DNA from: Paludibacteraceae bacterium
GTDB lineage: Bacteria > Bacteroidota > Bacteroidia > Bacteroidales > Paludibacteraceae
Assembly: GCA_017478225.1 (NCBI GenBank)
Contig: JAFVDX010000003.1
Location: 1 to 64,000, forward strand
Length of the DNA: 64,000 nt
Reading direction: 5' to 3'
Below the pieces are notes generated by a model. That model saw nothing but the letters and a program-made list of their open reading frames with translations. It made no database searches and had not been told where the DNA came from. This document shows, piece by piece, positions 1-8,628 of the stretch. The position numbers and the translations under genes were made by a program. Each line of letters begins with the position of its first letter. The stretch's first letter is position 1.

Positions 1-1
1 A

Positions 2-865
2 GGCAAGAGTTATACCTACACTCCAAAGGCTGTGAAGGGTGATATTGGCACAGTTCAAAGAGGTCAACGGAAAATCGTTTGGGAGATGCTTGAAGACCGC
101 CCTGAATGGGAAGTGTCTCAAGCACGATTTAAGATTAATGCCAAAGTAGAGAATCTCACCTTCACAGTTGGTGGTGTTAGTTTCAAGATGCAGATGGTAG
201 AAGGTGGCAGTTTCACGATGGGTTGCACAAGCGAGCAGGGTGGTGATTGCGAAAGTGATGAAAGTCCTTCTCATCAGGTTACTTTGTCGGATTACTTTAT
301 TGGTCAGACAGAGGTAACACAAGGTTTGTGGCGTGCGGTGATGGGTAGTAATCCAAGTTATTTTCAAAATGGTGATAATTATCCTGTAGAAAAAGTAAGT
401 TGGAACGATTGTCAGGAATTTATTAGGAAACTAAATAATATGTTGTCATCGGAACTTGACGGTAAGCGTTTTTGTTTGCCTACTGAAGCGCAATGGGAAT
501 ATGCTGCTCGTGGAGGTAAGAAGAGCGGTCATTATAAATATGCGGGTAGCAACAATATAGGCAGTGTTGCTTGGTACACAGACAATTCTGGCAGTAGCAC
601 TCATCCTGTTGGCCAGAAGGTTGCCAATGAGTTGGGGCTGTATGATATGTCAGGAAATGTATGGGAGTGGTGCCATGACTGGAATGATAGTTATACGGGC
701 GGCTCTCAGACCAACCCCACTGGTGCTGCCTCTGGCTATAGCCGTGTGTACCGTGGCGGTAGTTGGTACTTCAACGCGTGGTACTGTCGCGTATCGAATC
801 GCGACAACTACTCGCGTGACTACAGCTACTGCGATCTCGGTCTGCGCTTGGTTTTGGTCCCCTAA
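2..865 (+). CDS. FGE/SUMF1-domain protein, 5' end outside window
   Basis: The reading frame is open from base 2, so the N-terminus lies upstream; the GTG at 32 is not a convincing start. The visible part begins with a beta-rich segment (GDIG...KIVWEML) and then a full FGE-sulfatase (SUMF1-like) domain: MVEGGSFTMG, HQVTLSDYFIGQTEVTQ, PVEKVSWNDCQEF, FCLPTEAQWEYAARGG, GLYDMSGNVWEWCHDW, RGGSW and a final LGLRLVLVP. In Bacteroidota such domains are often C-type-lectin-like binding folds rather than sulfatase-maturing enzymes. The last third of the domain has GC-rich codons unlike the AT-rich part before it and looks like a DGR variable region (separate entry). A secreted caspase-like gene follows. 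Fold assignment is firm; enzymatic activity is not shown. Confidence 0.85.
   Translation, partial: GKSYTYTPKAVKGDIGTVQRGQRKIVWEMLEDRPEWEVSQARFKINAKVENLTFTVGGVSFKMQMVEGGSFTMGCTSEQGGDCESDESPSHQVTLSDYFIGQTEVTQGLWRAVMGSNPSYFQNGDNYPVEKVSWNDCQEFIRKLNNMLSSELDGKRFCLPTEAQWEYAARGGKKSGHYKYAGSNNIGSVAWYTDNSGSSTHPVGQKVANELGLYDMSGNVWEWCHDWNDSYTGGSQTNPTGAASGYSRVYRGGSWYFNAWYCRVSNRDNYSRDYSYCDLGLRLVLVP
752..853 (+). other. Putative DGR variable region (VR) in the FGE C-terminus
   Basis: The segment encodes R-G-G-S-W, then Y-F-N-A-W-Y-C-R-V-S-N-R, then D-N-Y-S-R-D-Y-S-Y-C-D, and ends L-G-L-R-L. The non-framework codons are TAC, TTC, AAC, TGG, TAC, GAC, AAC, TAC, TCG, GAC, TAC, AGC, TAC, TGC and GAT. Each is reachable from AAC, AAT, AGG or ACG by changing only adenines, which is the signature of adenine-directed DGR mutagenesis. 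The framework (RGGSW, CRVSNR, LGLRLV) is the usual one for C-type-lectin/FGE-fold DGR targets. No reverse transcriptase or template repeat was seen in this window, so the machinery would have to be upstream or elsewhere. The template sequence is inferred. Confidence 0.7.
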
Positions 866-954
866 ATTACACCTAAAAGACATAAGTTAGACAAACAATA
901 ATACATAACAAACAATAATGCGCAACGAGCTAAATACAATTAAGATATTTGCAC

Positions 955-985
955 TTGCAGGGTTGAAAAAATCGCCCTACCTTTG
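955..985 (+). promoter_or_regulatory. Bacteroidota-type promoter for the caspase gene
   Basis: TTG at 955-957 and TACCTTTG at 978-985 are 20 bp apart, matching the -33/-7 consensus of the Bacteroidota primary sigma factor. Transcription would start near 990, inside the tandem repeats that follow. Confidence 0.7.
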
Positions 986-1067
986 TACGCTAATAAATAC
1001 GCTAATAAATACGCTAATAAATATGTGTAATTTAAACAGCACTAAATTAATTTAAACAGCACTAAAT
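986..1067 (+). repeat. Two tandem repeat sets in the caspase 5' leader
   Basis: Three perfect copies of the 12-mer TACGCTAATAAA occupy 986-1021. Two perfect copies of the 20-mer at 1028-1047 and 1048-1067 (starting TAATTTAAAC, ending ACTAAAT) follow and end 3 bp before the ATG. The repeats fill almost the whole predicted leader and contain no Shine-Dalgarno sequence. Copy-number changes would alter leader length. Confidence 0.9.
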
Positions 1068-1070
1068 AAT

Positions 1071-2501
1071 ATGAAAAGATTTTTTGTTCTCTCGTTGGTT
1101 TCTATTATATCTATGGCTATGTTTTCGCAATCAGCCGAGTCGAATATCATCTCTTTATCTGCTTTCAAAGTGCAGTATTTCAGCGACTACGCCAAATCGT
1201 ATGTAGAGAAAGAAATTAACCAATGGCAACAGAAAGATGAGTTTGAAAAACTCGCCGATTGGCAACAACGAGTAAATGAAACTACTCGTAACCAAAAGAT
1301 CCGCCAACTCACAGCGCAATGCGAAAAACAATATATTGACAAGTACTCTGCTAAAGTCAAACCAAATGTTACTTTAGGACAGTATGATGCCGAAAATGAA
1401 GTTTTTCTCTTGACTGATTCTAAGTTTGGTAATATGCTGGTATCAGTACCTATAGCCGAAGGACGCAACTTCAAGCAGGGTTGGGCAACCGCTAAATTCA
1501 CGCCTAAGTACTTTATAGAAAACGATGTACTTGCCCTCAAGAGCCTTGACATATATATGCCTTCACTTAATAAGCACTATACTTATTCCAACCAAGCATC
1601 GCTCAAATACGAATTAGCGCAAGTGGATTATAATTTCAACCCTATTGACATTGCTCCTGCGTCAACTCAAAGTGGTGCTAAAGGTCAACAGACTATAAGC
1701 GAGAAAAAGATTTCTGTTGGCAAATCGAAAGTGGACTTGCAAATTCCTCAGACCAGTGCATCTAACAAGAATACTTTCGCTGTAATCATTGCTAATGAGG
1801 AATATAAATCAGTATCTGCAGTACCCTTTGCATTGAATGACGGGCGCGTGTTTGCCAAATATTGTCAGCGCACTTTAGGTATTCCCGCTACCAATATAAA
1901 ACTCTGCGAGAACGCCACATACAATGACTTACGCTTGGCTGTTGCATGGCTGAAAAATGTGTGTGAGAAATATGAAGGCGAGGCTTCTGTGATATTCTAT
2001 TATGCCGGGCACGGCATACCCGATGAGGCCGACAAATCAGCATATCTCTTGCCTGTTGATGGCGACGGAAGATATGTGGCAACAGGATATAAATTAGATG
2101 AACTCTACCAGAAATTGGGCAATATGCCAGCCAAGTCTATTACCGTTCTGCTGGACGCTTGCTTCTCAGGCTCAAACCGCGATGGTAAGATGCTCGCAGA
2201 CGCTCGCGGCGTAGTTGTAAAAGCCAAGCCAGGTATGCCACAAGGTAATACTGTGGTCCTCTCCGCTGCACAAGGAAGCGAAACGGCCTTGCCTTATGAA
2301 CAAGAAGGGCATGGAATGTTTACATACTATATGCTCCTAAAATTGCAAGAGACTCAAGGCGATATAACACTAAGCGATTTGTCTAACTATGTAATCAAAG
2401 AGGTGGGCAGAAAGACCGCTGTTTCTGATAAACCTCAGACGCCAAGCGTAGTAGCGGCTACTGCTGTGCAGAACTCTTGGCAACATTGGAAATTAAGATA
2501 A
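1071..2501 (+). CDS. Secreted caspase-family (C14, metacaspase-like) protease
   Basis: The 476-residue protein has an N-terminal signal peptide (MKRFFVLSLVSIISMAMFSQ) and so acts outside the cytoplasm. Residues 22-230 form an unassigned region with coiled-coil character near 45-95. The C-terminal half, from about 234, is a caspase-like domain: FAVIIANEEY, the His of YYAGHG (H314) and the Cys of LLDACFSGS (C364) form the expected dyad. LSAAQGSETA and GHGMFTYYML are further family hallmarks. It follows an FGE-domain gene with a DGR-like variable end and has its own promoter and repeat-filled leader. Substrate is unknown. Start is the ATG directly before the signal peptide. Confidence 0.9.
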   Translation: MKRFFVLSLVSIISMAMFSQSAESNIISLSAFKVQYFSDYAKSYVEKEINQWQQKDEFEKLADWQQRVNETTRNQKIRQLTAQCEKQYIDKYSAKVKPNVTLGQYDAENEVFLLTDSKFGNMLVSVPIAEGRNFKQGWATAKFTPKYFIENDVLALKSLDIYMPSLNKHYTYSNQASLKYELAQVDYNFNPIDIAPASTQSGAKGQQTISEKKISVGKSKVDLQIPQTSASNKNTFAVIIANEEYKSVSAVPFALNDGRVFAKYCQRTLGIPATNIKLCENATYNDLRLAVAWLKNVCEKYEGEASVIFYYAGHGIPDEADKSAYLLPVDGDGRYVATGYKLDELYQKLGNMPAKSITVLLDACFSGSNRDGKMLADARGVVVKAKPGMPQGNTVVLSAAQGSETALPYEQEGHGMFTYYMLLKLQETQGDITLSDLSNYVIKEVGRKTAVSDKPQTPSVVAATAVQNSWQHWKLR

Positions 2502-2502
2502 A

Positions 2503-3171
2503 ATGAAAATAGCACTTATAGGCTACGGCAAAATGGGGCATATCATTGAGAAAAAAGCCAAAGAAAGAGGGCATGAGGTGATATGCATAATCGACAAAGA
2601 TAACCAACAAGATTTTGACTCTGAGGCTTTCAGAAATGCTGATGTTGCAATAGAATTTTCTACGCCTGCAACCGCCCCCGAAAATATCCGTCGTGCATGG
2701 CAAGCAGATGTGCCTGTTGTTTGTGGTACTACAGGATGGTTAGACTTGCTTTCATCACTACAAGAAGAACTAAAAAACAACAATAAGGCACTATTCTATA
2801 CCTCTAACTATTCCATTGGAGTAAATTTGTTCTTCGCACTCAATAAATATTTAGCAAAAATAATAGGTAACTATTCTCAGTATAAGCCTCAAATAACTGA
2901 GATTCACCATATTCATAAGTTAGATGCGCCTTCAGGTACCGCTATCTCGCTCGCTCAAGACATCAATTTCCCCAAAGAGGATATCATTTCTGAGCGTAGA
3001 GGGGAAGTAGCAGGTACTCATATTGTGAAATATGAAAGCGAAGTTGACTCAATCACCATTGCTCACGAGGCCAAATCTCGTGAAGGATTTGCTTTAGGTG
3101 CTATCCTCGCTGCCGAGTTCATTAAAGGCAAACAAGGCTACTTCACTATGCAAGACCTCTTAAATATCTAA
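2503..3171 (+). CDS. dapB: 4-hydroxy-tetrahydrodipicolinate reductase
   Basis: DapB reduces 4-hydroxy-tetrahydrodipicolinate with NAD(P)H in the diaminopimelate/lysine pathway, which supplies peptidoglycan precursors. The 222-residue protein is shorter than the usual 240-270 but complete. It shows the Rossmann motif GYGKMG (residues 7-12), VAIEFSTPA, CGTTGW, and the active-site segment EIHHIHKLDAPSGTA (133-147) with the conserved His pair and Lys. The C-terminal motif REGFALGAILAAEF is also present. It starts 1 bp after the caspase stop codon and is followed by lepB and wbqC-like genes, an order common in Bacteroidales. Confidence 0.95.
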   Translation: MKIALIGYGKMGHIIEKKAKERGHEVICIIDKDNQQDFDSEAFRNADVAIEFSTPATAPENIRRAWQADVPVVCGTTGWLDLLSSLQEELKNNNKALFYTSNYSIGVNLFFALNKYLAKIIGNYSQYKPQITEIHHIHKLDAPSGTAISLAQDINFPKEDIISERRGEVAGTHIVKYESEVDSITIAHEAKSREGFALGAILAAEFIKGKQGYFTMQDLLNI

Positions 3172-3210
3172 CTCATCTGAGTTTTTCAGTTATATAAATT
3201 CTCTACGAAA

Positions 3211-4557
3211 ATGAAATCCCGTATTAAAAATATCCCTAAAAAGCAATGGATTAAGGCTTCCATTTGGAGCATACTTTATCTGCTCTTTCTGCTGTGGCAT
3301 GGCAATTGGTGGTGGGTACTACTATTGCCTTTTATCATTGATGCTTTCACCACAAAGTTTATTCCTTACACTTGGTGGAAGCGCTATAAACCTGCTGCTG
3401 AAGGCGAACCTGCTAATCCTAAAGCCAACAAAACGCTCTATACCATCTTTTCATGGATAGATGCCATCGTGTTTGCTTTGGTGGCTGTGTATTTTATCAA
3501 TCTGTATCTTTTCCAAAACTATCAAATACCTTCGTCGTCACTTGAAAAAAGTTTGCGAGTGGGCGATTTTCTGTTTGTTAGTAAAGCATCCTACGGACCA
3601 AGAGTACCCAACACTCCACTTTCATTCCCACTTGTACAACATACCTTTCCTAATTGGTTAGGAGGTACGAAGAGTTTTATTGAGCATCCGCAATGGAAAT
3701 ACCGCAGACTCAAGGGCTGGGATCATCCCAAGAAAAACGATATAGTCGTTTTTAATTTCCCAGCAGGCGACACCGTATGCACACTCAAGCAGAACCCCGA
3801 CTACTACACACTTTGCTATCATTTTGGCAAAGATAGAGTATGGGCCGATAAACATACTTTTGGCCAGATAGTTACCCGTCCTGTTGATCGCCGCGAGAAT
3901 TATGTTAAGCGATGCGTTGGCGAACCCGGGGATTCACTACAAATAATAGATAATCAAATCTATATCAATGGCTCTATGCTTCCCGACAAAGAGGGGGTAC
4001 AATATAATTATTTTGTTTATACCTCCGCTCCGTTGTCGGCGTCCTATTTGGATAAATTAGGCATATCCAACGACGACCGTATGCTGCTTCAACAAGGCGT
4101 ATATCATTTCCCTCTTACCAAACAAATGCTTGCCAAATTGCAGAAAAATCCCTCTGTTATTCAAATACAAATTGAAGACGGAGCCGTTTATGGCGGTCCC
4201 GTATATCCACTTGGAGAAACACAATGGAATCGTGACAATTACGGACCTATATACATACCTAAGAAAGGAGATAAAATTCTACTTACAGAAGATAATTTCC
4301 ATATATATAAGCGAGTTATTGAAACCTACGAACATTCGTCTGCACATATTGGAGACTATTATCAATTCCAAATGGACTATTATTGGATGATGGGCGACAA
4401 CCGCCACAACTCCGCCGATTCGCGCTATTGGGGTTTTGTTCCGGAAGATCACATTGTTGGAAGACCTGTCTTTATTTGGCTTTCTATAGAGAAAGACCGC
4501 CCATGGGGAAAAGGACATATACGATGGAAACGACTATTCAGAAAGGCTGAACAATGA
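3211..4557 (+). CDS. lepB: Signal peptidase I (S26)
   Basis: This membrane-bound leader peptidase cleaves Sec signal peptides at the outer face of the cytoplasmic membrane. It is 448 residues, the long form typical of Bacteroidota. Two hydrophobic segments lie near residues 18-47 and 80-102. The catalytic serine is S110 in QIPSSSLEKSL and the general-base lysine is K233 in RENYVKRCVG, followed by EPGDSL. Box E is MMGDNRHNSADSRYWGFV. A large insertion separates the Ser and Lys boxes from box E, as in relatives. The stop overlaps the next start by 4 bp (ATGA). Confidence 0.95.
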   Translation: MKSRIKNIPKKQWIKASIWSILYLLFLLWHGNWWWVLLLPFIIDAFTTKFIPYTWWKRYKPAAEGEPANPKANKTLYTIFSWIDAIVFALVAVYFINLYLFQNYQIPSSSLEKSLRVGDFLFVSKASYGPRVPNTPLSFPLVQHTFPNWLGGTKSFIEHPQWKYRRLKGWDHPKKNDIVVFNFPAGDTVCTLKQNPDYYTLCYHFGKDRVWADKHTFGQIVTRPVDRRENYVKRCVGEPGDSLQIIDNQIYINGSMLPDKEGVQYNYFVYTSAPLSASYLDKLGISNDDRMLLQQGVYHFPLTKQMLAKLQKNPSVIQIQIEDGAVYGGPVYPLGETQWNRDNYGPIYIPKKGDKILLTEDNFHIYKRVIETYEHSSAHIGDYYQFQMDYYWMMGDNRHNSADSRYWGFVPEDHIVGRPVFIWLSIEKDRPWGKGHIRWKRLFRKAEQ

Positions 4558-5111
4558 TACTGCCTACAGCATATCTGCCTTCTGTAGGATGGTACAAATC
4601 GTTCCTGCAAGAAGATTCAAAAATAGAAATCTACGAGAGTTTTCCGAAACAAACTGCCCGCAACCGATGCCGTATTGCAGGACCAAACGGCATACAAATG
4701 CTTTCTGTACCGGTTTGTAAATGCGAGCATAAACAACTAACCAAAGATGTGGAAATCTCTTATCAAACCAAATGGCAACACCAACATTGGCAAGCGTTAG
4801 TTAGCGCATACAACAACACACCTTTCTTCATCTATTACCAGGATTTCTTCTTCCCTTTTTACCAAAAGCAATTCCGATTCCTTATCGACCTCAATGAGCA
4901 ACTCATTGATACAATACAAACATTAATTAATCCAAAAAATATAAAAACAATCAATTATACTTCAACATTTGAAGATAACACCACACAAACACCACCATTC
5001 TTGCCTAAACCATACTATCAAATTTTCGCTCAGAATCAGAGTTTTACACCCGATTTGAGCATAGTAGATTTGTTGTTTAATATGGGTCAAGAATCAATTT
5101 TATATCTATGA
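4554..5111 (+). CDS. WbqC family protein
   Basis: This 185-residue protein begins ILPTAYLPSVGWYKSFL and continues with ESFPKQTARNRCRIAGPNG and LSVPV, the N-terminal signature of the WbqC-like family (PF08889). WbqC-like proteins are found in O-antigen clusters and next to lepB in Bacteroidales; their biochemical role is not established. It overlaps both neighbours by ATGA junctions (lepB upstream, ilvE downstream), so it is translationally coupled in one operon. No signal peptide is seen, so it is probably cytoplasmic. Confidence 0.85.
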   Translation: MILPTAYLPSVGWYKSFLQEDSKIEIYESFPKQTARNRCRIAGPNGIQMLSVPVCKCEHKQLTKDVEISYQTKWQHQHWQALVSAYNNTPFFIYYQDFFFPFYQKQFRFLIDLNEQLIDTIQTLINPKNIKTINYTSTFEDNTTQTPPFLPKPYYQIFAQNQSFTPDLSIVDLLFNMGQESILYL

Positions 5112-6118
5112 AAAATATCAATTGGTCACAACTCGGTTTTCATTATACAGAAACGGACTATATCGTTCGCTCTGAATTTCATAATGGCATTTGGAGTGAG
5201 CCAATAGCCACAACCGATAAAACTATTCAACTCAATCTCTCTGCCACTTGTCTGCAATATGGACAGCAAGCCTTCGAAGGTCTCAAGGCCTTTCGTGGAG
5301 TAGATGGCAAGATTCGAATTTTCCGTATGGAGCAAAATGCTCTGCGACTCCAATCGTCAGCACGAGGGCTGTATATGCAACCCGTGCCTACTGATTTATT
5401 TTGTCGCTCTATCTTACTCGCTCTACAGAAAAACTTGGACTTCTTGCCGCCCTACCAAACAGGTGCAGTACTCTATTTCCGGCCTTTACTCATTGGCACA
5501 ACACCGCGATTGGGAGTTGGGCCTGGCAAAGACTTTCTCTTTGCTGTCATTCCATCGCCTATAGGACCATACTTCAAAGTAGGATTTCATGGCACGCCTT
5601 TTATCGTCAATAGACGAGTGGATCGCGCGGCACCCTTAGGTACAGGACAATTCAAAGTTGGAGGCAACTACGCAGCATCTTTTAGAGCAACAGAAGAAGC
5701 ACATGCAGCAGGATTGTCATGCATATTCCTCGATTGCAAAGAACATAAATATATAGATGAGTGCGGTGCCGCTAATTTCTTCGGTATCAAAGGCAATTCA
5801 TACATCACACCCGCCTCATCTTCTATTCTACCATCAATTACCAACAACTCGCTTATGACACTCGCAAGAGATATGGGTATGAAAGTGGAAAGACGCAAGA
5901 TTCCGCTCGAAGAACTTGCCGAAATGAGCGAATGTGGAGCATGCGGTACTGCTGCCGTTATCTCTCCTATTGCAAGAGTGATTGACCCCGATAATCAACG
6001 CATATATGAATTCGGGAAAGAACCGGGCCCAGTATCGATAAAACTATATAATGCACTACAAGATATTCAATACGGCAGAGTTCCCGATCCATACAACTGG
6101 TGCAAAATCATCGACTAA
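5108..6118 (+). CDS. ilvE: Branched-chain amino acid aminotransferase
   Basis: This PLP-dependent class IV aminotransferase interconverts Leu, Ile and Val with their 2-oxo acids. It is 336 residues, the usual length of the BCAT II group. Visible motifs are LQYGQQAFEGLKAFRG near the N-terminus, the PLP lysine K183 in GTGQFKVGGNYAAS, SITNNSLMTLARDMG, and the ECGACGTAAVISPI segment that binds cofactor phosphate. It starts inside the WbqC stop (ATGA overlap). Confidence 0.95.
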   Translation: MKNINWSQLGFHYTETDYIVRSEFHNGIWSEPIATTDKTIQLNLSATCLQYGQQAFEGLKAFRGVDGKIRIFRMEQNALRLQSSARGLYMQPVPTDLFCRSILLALQKNLDFLPPYQTGAVLYFRPLLIGTTPRLGVGPGKDFLFAVIPSPIGPYFKVGFHGTPFIVNRRVDRAAPLGTGQFKVGGNYAASFRATEEAHAAGLSCIFLDCKEHKYIDECGAANFFGIKGNSYITPASSSILPSITNNSLMTLARDMGMKVERRKIPLEELAEMSECGACGTAAVISPIARVIDPDNQRIYEFGKEPGPVSIKLYNALQDIQYGRVPDPYNWCKIID

Positions 6119-6176
6119 ACCCTCTCAGTCTTCTAAATCTTCTAAAAATATCTAAGCCCTCTAAAAACAACTCCCT

Positions 6177-7532
6177 ATGAAAATACAAACCGTTTATACC
6201 TGCCAATCCTGCGGAGCAAAAGCCCCCAAACTCTTAGGACGATGCCCACAATGCGGCGAATGGGGAACATATATAGAAGAAGTTGTATCTTCGCCCAATA
6301 CATCCACTAAACGCACTCTAACCACATCTCTTCCGCCGCAGAAACTGCAAGATATACAAACGACTGCAGAAATTCGTATTTCTACCCTCAATGCAGAATT
6401 CGACCGCGTTTTAGGAGGAGGTATTGTGGCCGGTAGTCTCGTGCTTATTGGAGGAGAACCGGGGATAGGCAAATCTACTCTCGCTCTACAAGTGGCTATG
6501 CAAATGACAGACAAAACTATCCTTTATGTATCGGGAGAAGAGAGCCTTAATCAACTTAAAATGAGGGCACAACGGCTTAGTGGGGAGCCGCAAAACCTCT
6601 ATTTAGTAAGCGAAACATCGGTTGAGAAAATCCTTGAATATGTGCACCAACTAAAACCTGAATTAGTAGTTATCGACTCTATCCAAACCGTTGGACTGCA
6701 AGCCTTAGACTCTACTATAGGTAGTGTAGGACAAATACGAGAGAGTGCATCGCAAATTATGCACACAGCCAAGGAAACTAATATTCCTTTTATCATTGTC
6801 GGACATATCACTAAAGACGGGACCCTTGCCGGTCCGAAAGTACTTGAGCACATGGTTGATACAGTGTTGCTATTCGAAGGAGACCAGCACTATATGTATC
6901 GTATTTTGCGTTCACAAAAAAACCGTTTCGGTTCTACAAGCGAGTTGGGAATATTCGAAATGAGACAAGACGGACTTAGACAAGTCAGCAACCCAAGCGA
7001 ACTGCTTCTTTCACAGAATCATAACGACCTCTCGGGCATTGCTATCGCTGCCGCTATTGAAGGAGTGAGACCTTTTTTGATAGAAGTTCAGGCATTAGTT
7101 AGCACCGCAGCATACGGCACTCCACAACGAAGCAGCAACGGCTTTGACCCAAGGAGACTTAATATGCTACTCGCTGTCCTTGAAAAAAGAGTAGGATTCC
7201 GACTGCCACAGAAAGATGTATTCCTAAACATCGCAGGAGGTATCCACATCAATGACCCTGCTTCAGACCTTGCTATACTTGCAGCTATCCTTTCATCCAA
7301 CATGGACATACCTATTCAACCTCTTACTTGCCTTGCCGGCGAAGTAGGACTTGCAGGAGAGATCAGGCCTGTGAACCGAATAGAGCAAAGAATTGCAGAA
7401 GCACAAAAATTAGGGTTCAAAAAAATCATTATTCCCGCCGGACAACAATTCTCAGTATCAAACCCAAAAATCGAGATCCTTCCTCTAAAAAAAGTAAGCG
7501 AAGCATTCAAAGAACTTATTATAAATCACTAA
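6177..7532 (+). CDS. radA: DNA repair protein RadA (Sms)
   Basis: RadA is a RecA-related, DnaB-like helicase that promotes branch migration in recombination. The 451-residue protein has the N-terminal C4 zinc finger (CQSCGAKAP...CPQCGEWG, residues 9-30), Walker A GEPGIGKST (93-101), the RadA-specific KNRFG motif (248-252), and a C-terminal Lon-protease-like domain (INDPASDLAILAAILSS, GEVGLAGEIRPV). The start is the ATG 12 codons before the zinc-finger centre, as in homologues. A hairpin terminator follows the stop immediately. Confidence 0.96.
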   Translation: MKIQTVYTCQSCGAKAPKLLGRCPQCGEWGTYIEEVVSSPNTSTKRTLTTSLPPQKLQDIQTTAEIRISTLNAEFDRVLGGGIVAGSLVLIGGEPGIGKSTLALQVAMQMTDKTILYVSGEESLNQLKMRAQRLSGEPQNLYLVSETSVEKILEYVHQLKPELVVIDSIQTVGLQALDSTIGSVGQIRESASQIMHTAKETNIPFIIVGHITKDGTLAGPKVLEHMVDTVLLFEGDQHYMYRILRSQKNRFGSTSELGIFEMRQDGLRQVSNPSELLLSQNHNDLSGIAIAAAIEGVRPFLIEVQALVSTAAYGTPQRSSNGFDPRRLNMLLAVLEKRVGFRLPQKDVFLNIAGGIHINDPASDLAILAAILSSNMDIPIQPLTCLAGEVGLAGEIRPVNRIEQRIAEAQKLGFKKIIIPAGQQFSVSNPKIEILPLKKVSEAFKELIINH

Positions 7533-7558
7533 GATATTATCTCTTCAATATCTTTTTT
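7531..7558 (+). terminator. Rho-independent terminator of radA
   Basis: AAGATATT (7531-7538) pairs perfectly with AATATCTT (7547-7554) around an 8-nt loop and runs into a T tract to 7558. The stem begins within the radA stop codon. Confidence 0.75.
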
Positions 7559-7618
7559 CTACTCTATGTCCACTTGTTTTGTTGTTTTCCGCCCACTCTG
7601 CAAGCAACAAAATCTCCC

Positions 7619-7650
7619 TTTGCGTATTCGAAAAACATTTCATACCTTTG
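7619..7650 (+). promoter_or_regulatory. Promoter for the lipid-kinase gene
   Basis: TTTG at 7619-7622 and TACCTTTG at 7643-7650, 20 bp apart, match the Bacteroidota consensus. The ATG of the kinase gene lies 22 bp downstream. Confidence 0.75.
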
Positions 7651-7672
7651 CAAGTTGAAATGAATTAATAAC

Positions 7673-8572
7673 ATGAAGAATATCGCTTTTATTATCAATC
7701 CTATATCAGGAACTAAAAATAAGAACCGTATTCCCAAACTAATAGAGCGTACGCTCGACCATTCACAGTGGGCATACGATATAGTAAAAACCGAATATAA
7801 AGGGCATGCAACTGAATTGGCAGCGCAATATGCCAAGTTGGGTTTTGACACTGTTGTTGCTGTGGGCGGTGACGGCACGGTCAATGAAGTGGCTTCAGGA
7901 CTTATACATACCGATACCGCGTTAGGGATTCTACCAATAGGGTCAGGAAATGGTTTTGCAAGACACCTTAATCTGCCGCTGCAAATCGAAAAAGCCATTA
8001 AACTAATCAACAGCTCGGAACCTATCACCGTTGATTACGGAATAGTTAATTCACATCCATTCTTTTGCACTTGCGGTACAGGATTCGACGCATATATAGC
8101 CGACAAATTTGCTAAAGCAGGGAAAAGGGGATTTGCAACTTACCTGCAACATATAATTAAGGACTTCTTCAACTATCAATCACAACACTACAAACTACAA
8201 TTCAGGGAAGACGATAGCCAAGAGTGGAAATACTTTGAGACTGATGCCTTTCTTATCACTTTCGCAAATGCCAACCAATGGGGCAACTCTGCTTATATCG
8301 CCCCAAAAGCGAGTATCCAAGACGGACTACTTGACATATCTGTTCTCTCCGCTTTCCCTATGACAGCAATTCCTTCGTTAGCATACAAATTGTTCGAGAA
8401 GACTATTGACCAAACTACTTATATCACAACTCTACATGCTACACAAGTCATTCTTACGCGACAACAAGACGGACCTTTCCACTATGATGGCGACCCAATT
8501 GATGAACACACTACCATCGATATCCAAATCAAAAAAGATGGTCTGAAAGTATTAGTGGCTAAACGATTCTAA
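7673..8572 (+). CDS. Diacylglycerol/lipid kinase family protein
   Basis: The 299-residue protein belongs to the YegS/DgkB lipid kinase family, which phosphorylates diacylglycerol or related lipids with ATP at the inner membrane. Motifs in order are NPISGTKNKN (9-18), VGGDGTVNEVASG (64-76) and LPIGSGNGFARHL (87-99), the nucleotide-binding and catalytic core. HYDGDP near the C-terminus is the usual last motif. It has its own promoter, and dut follows after 56 bp. The lipid substrate cannot be told from the sequence. Confidence 0.9.
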   Translation: MKNIAFIINPISGTKNKNRIPKLIERTLDHSQWAYDIVKTEYKGHATELAAQYAKLGFDTVVAVGGDGTVNEVASGLIHTDTALGILPIGSGNGFARHLNLPLQIEKAIKLINSSEPITVDYGIVNSHPFFCTCGTGFDAYIADKFAKAGKRGFATYLQHIIKDFFNYQSQHYKLQFREDDSQEWKYFETDAFLITFANANQWGNSAYIAPKASIQDGLLDISVLSAFPMTAIPSLAYKLFEKTIDQTTYITTLHATQVILTRQQDGPFHYDGDPIDEHTTIDIQIKKDGLKVLVAKRF

Positions 8573-8628
8573 CATACTGAATATCTCTTATCAACTCTTG
8601 TTCAAACAATCTTAATACCTATCTTTTT

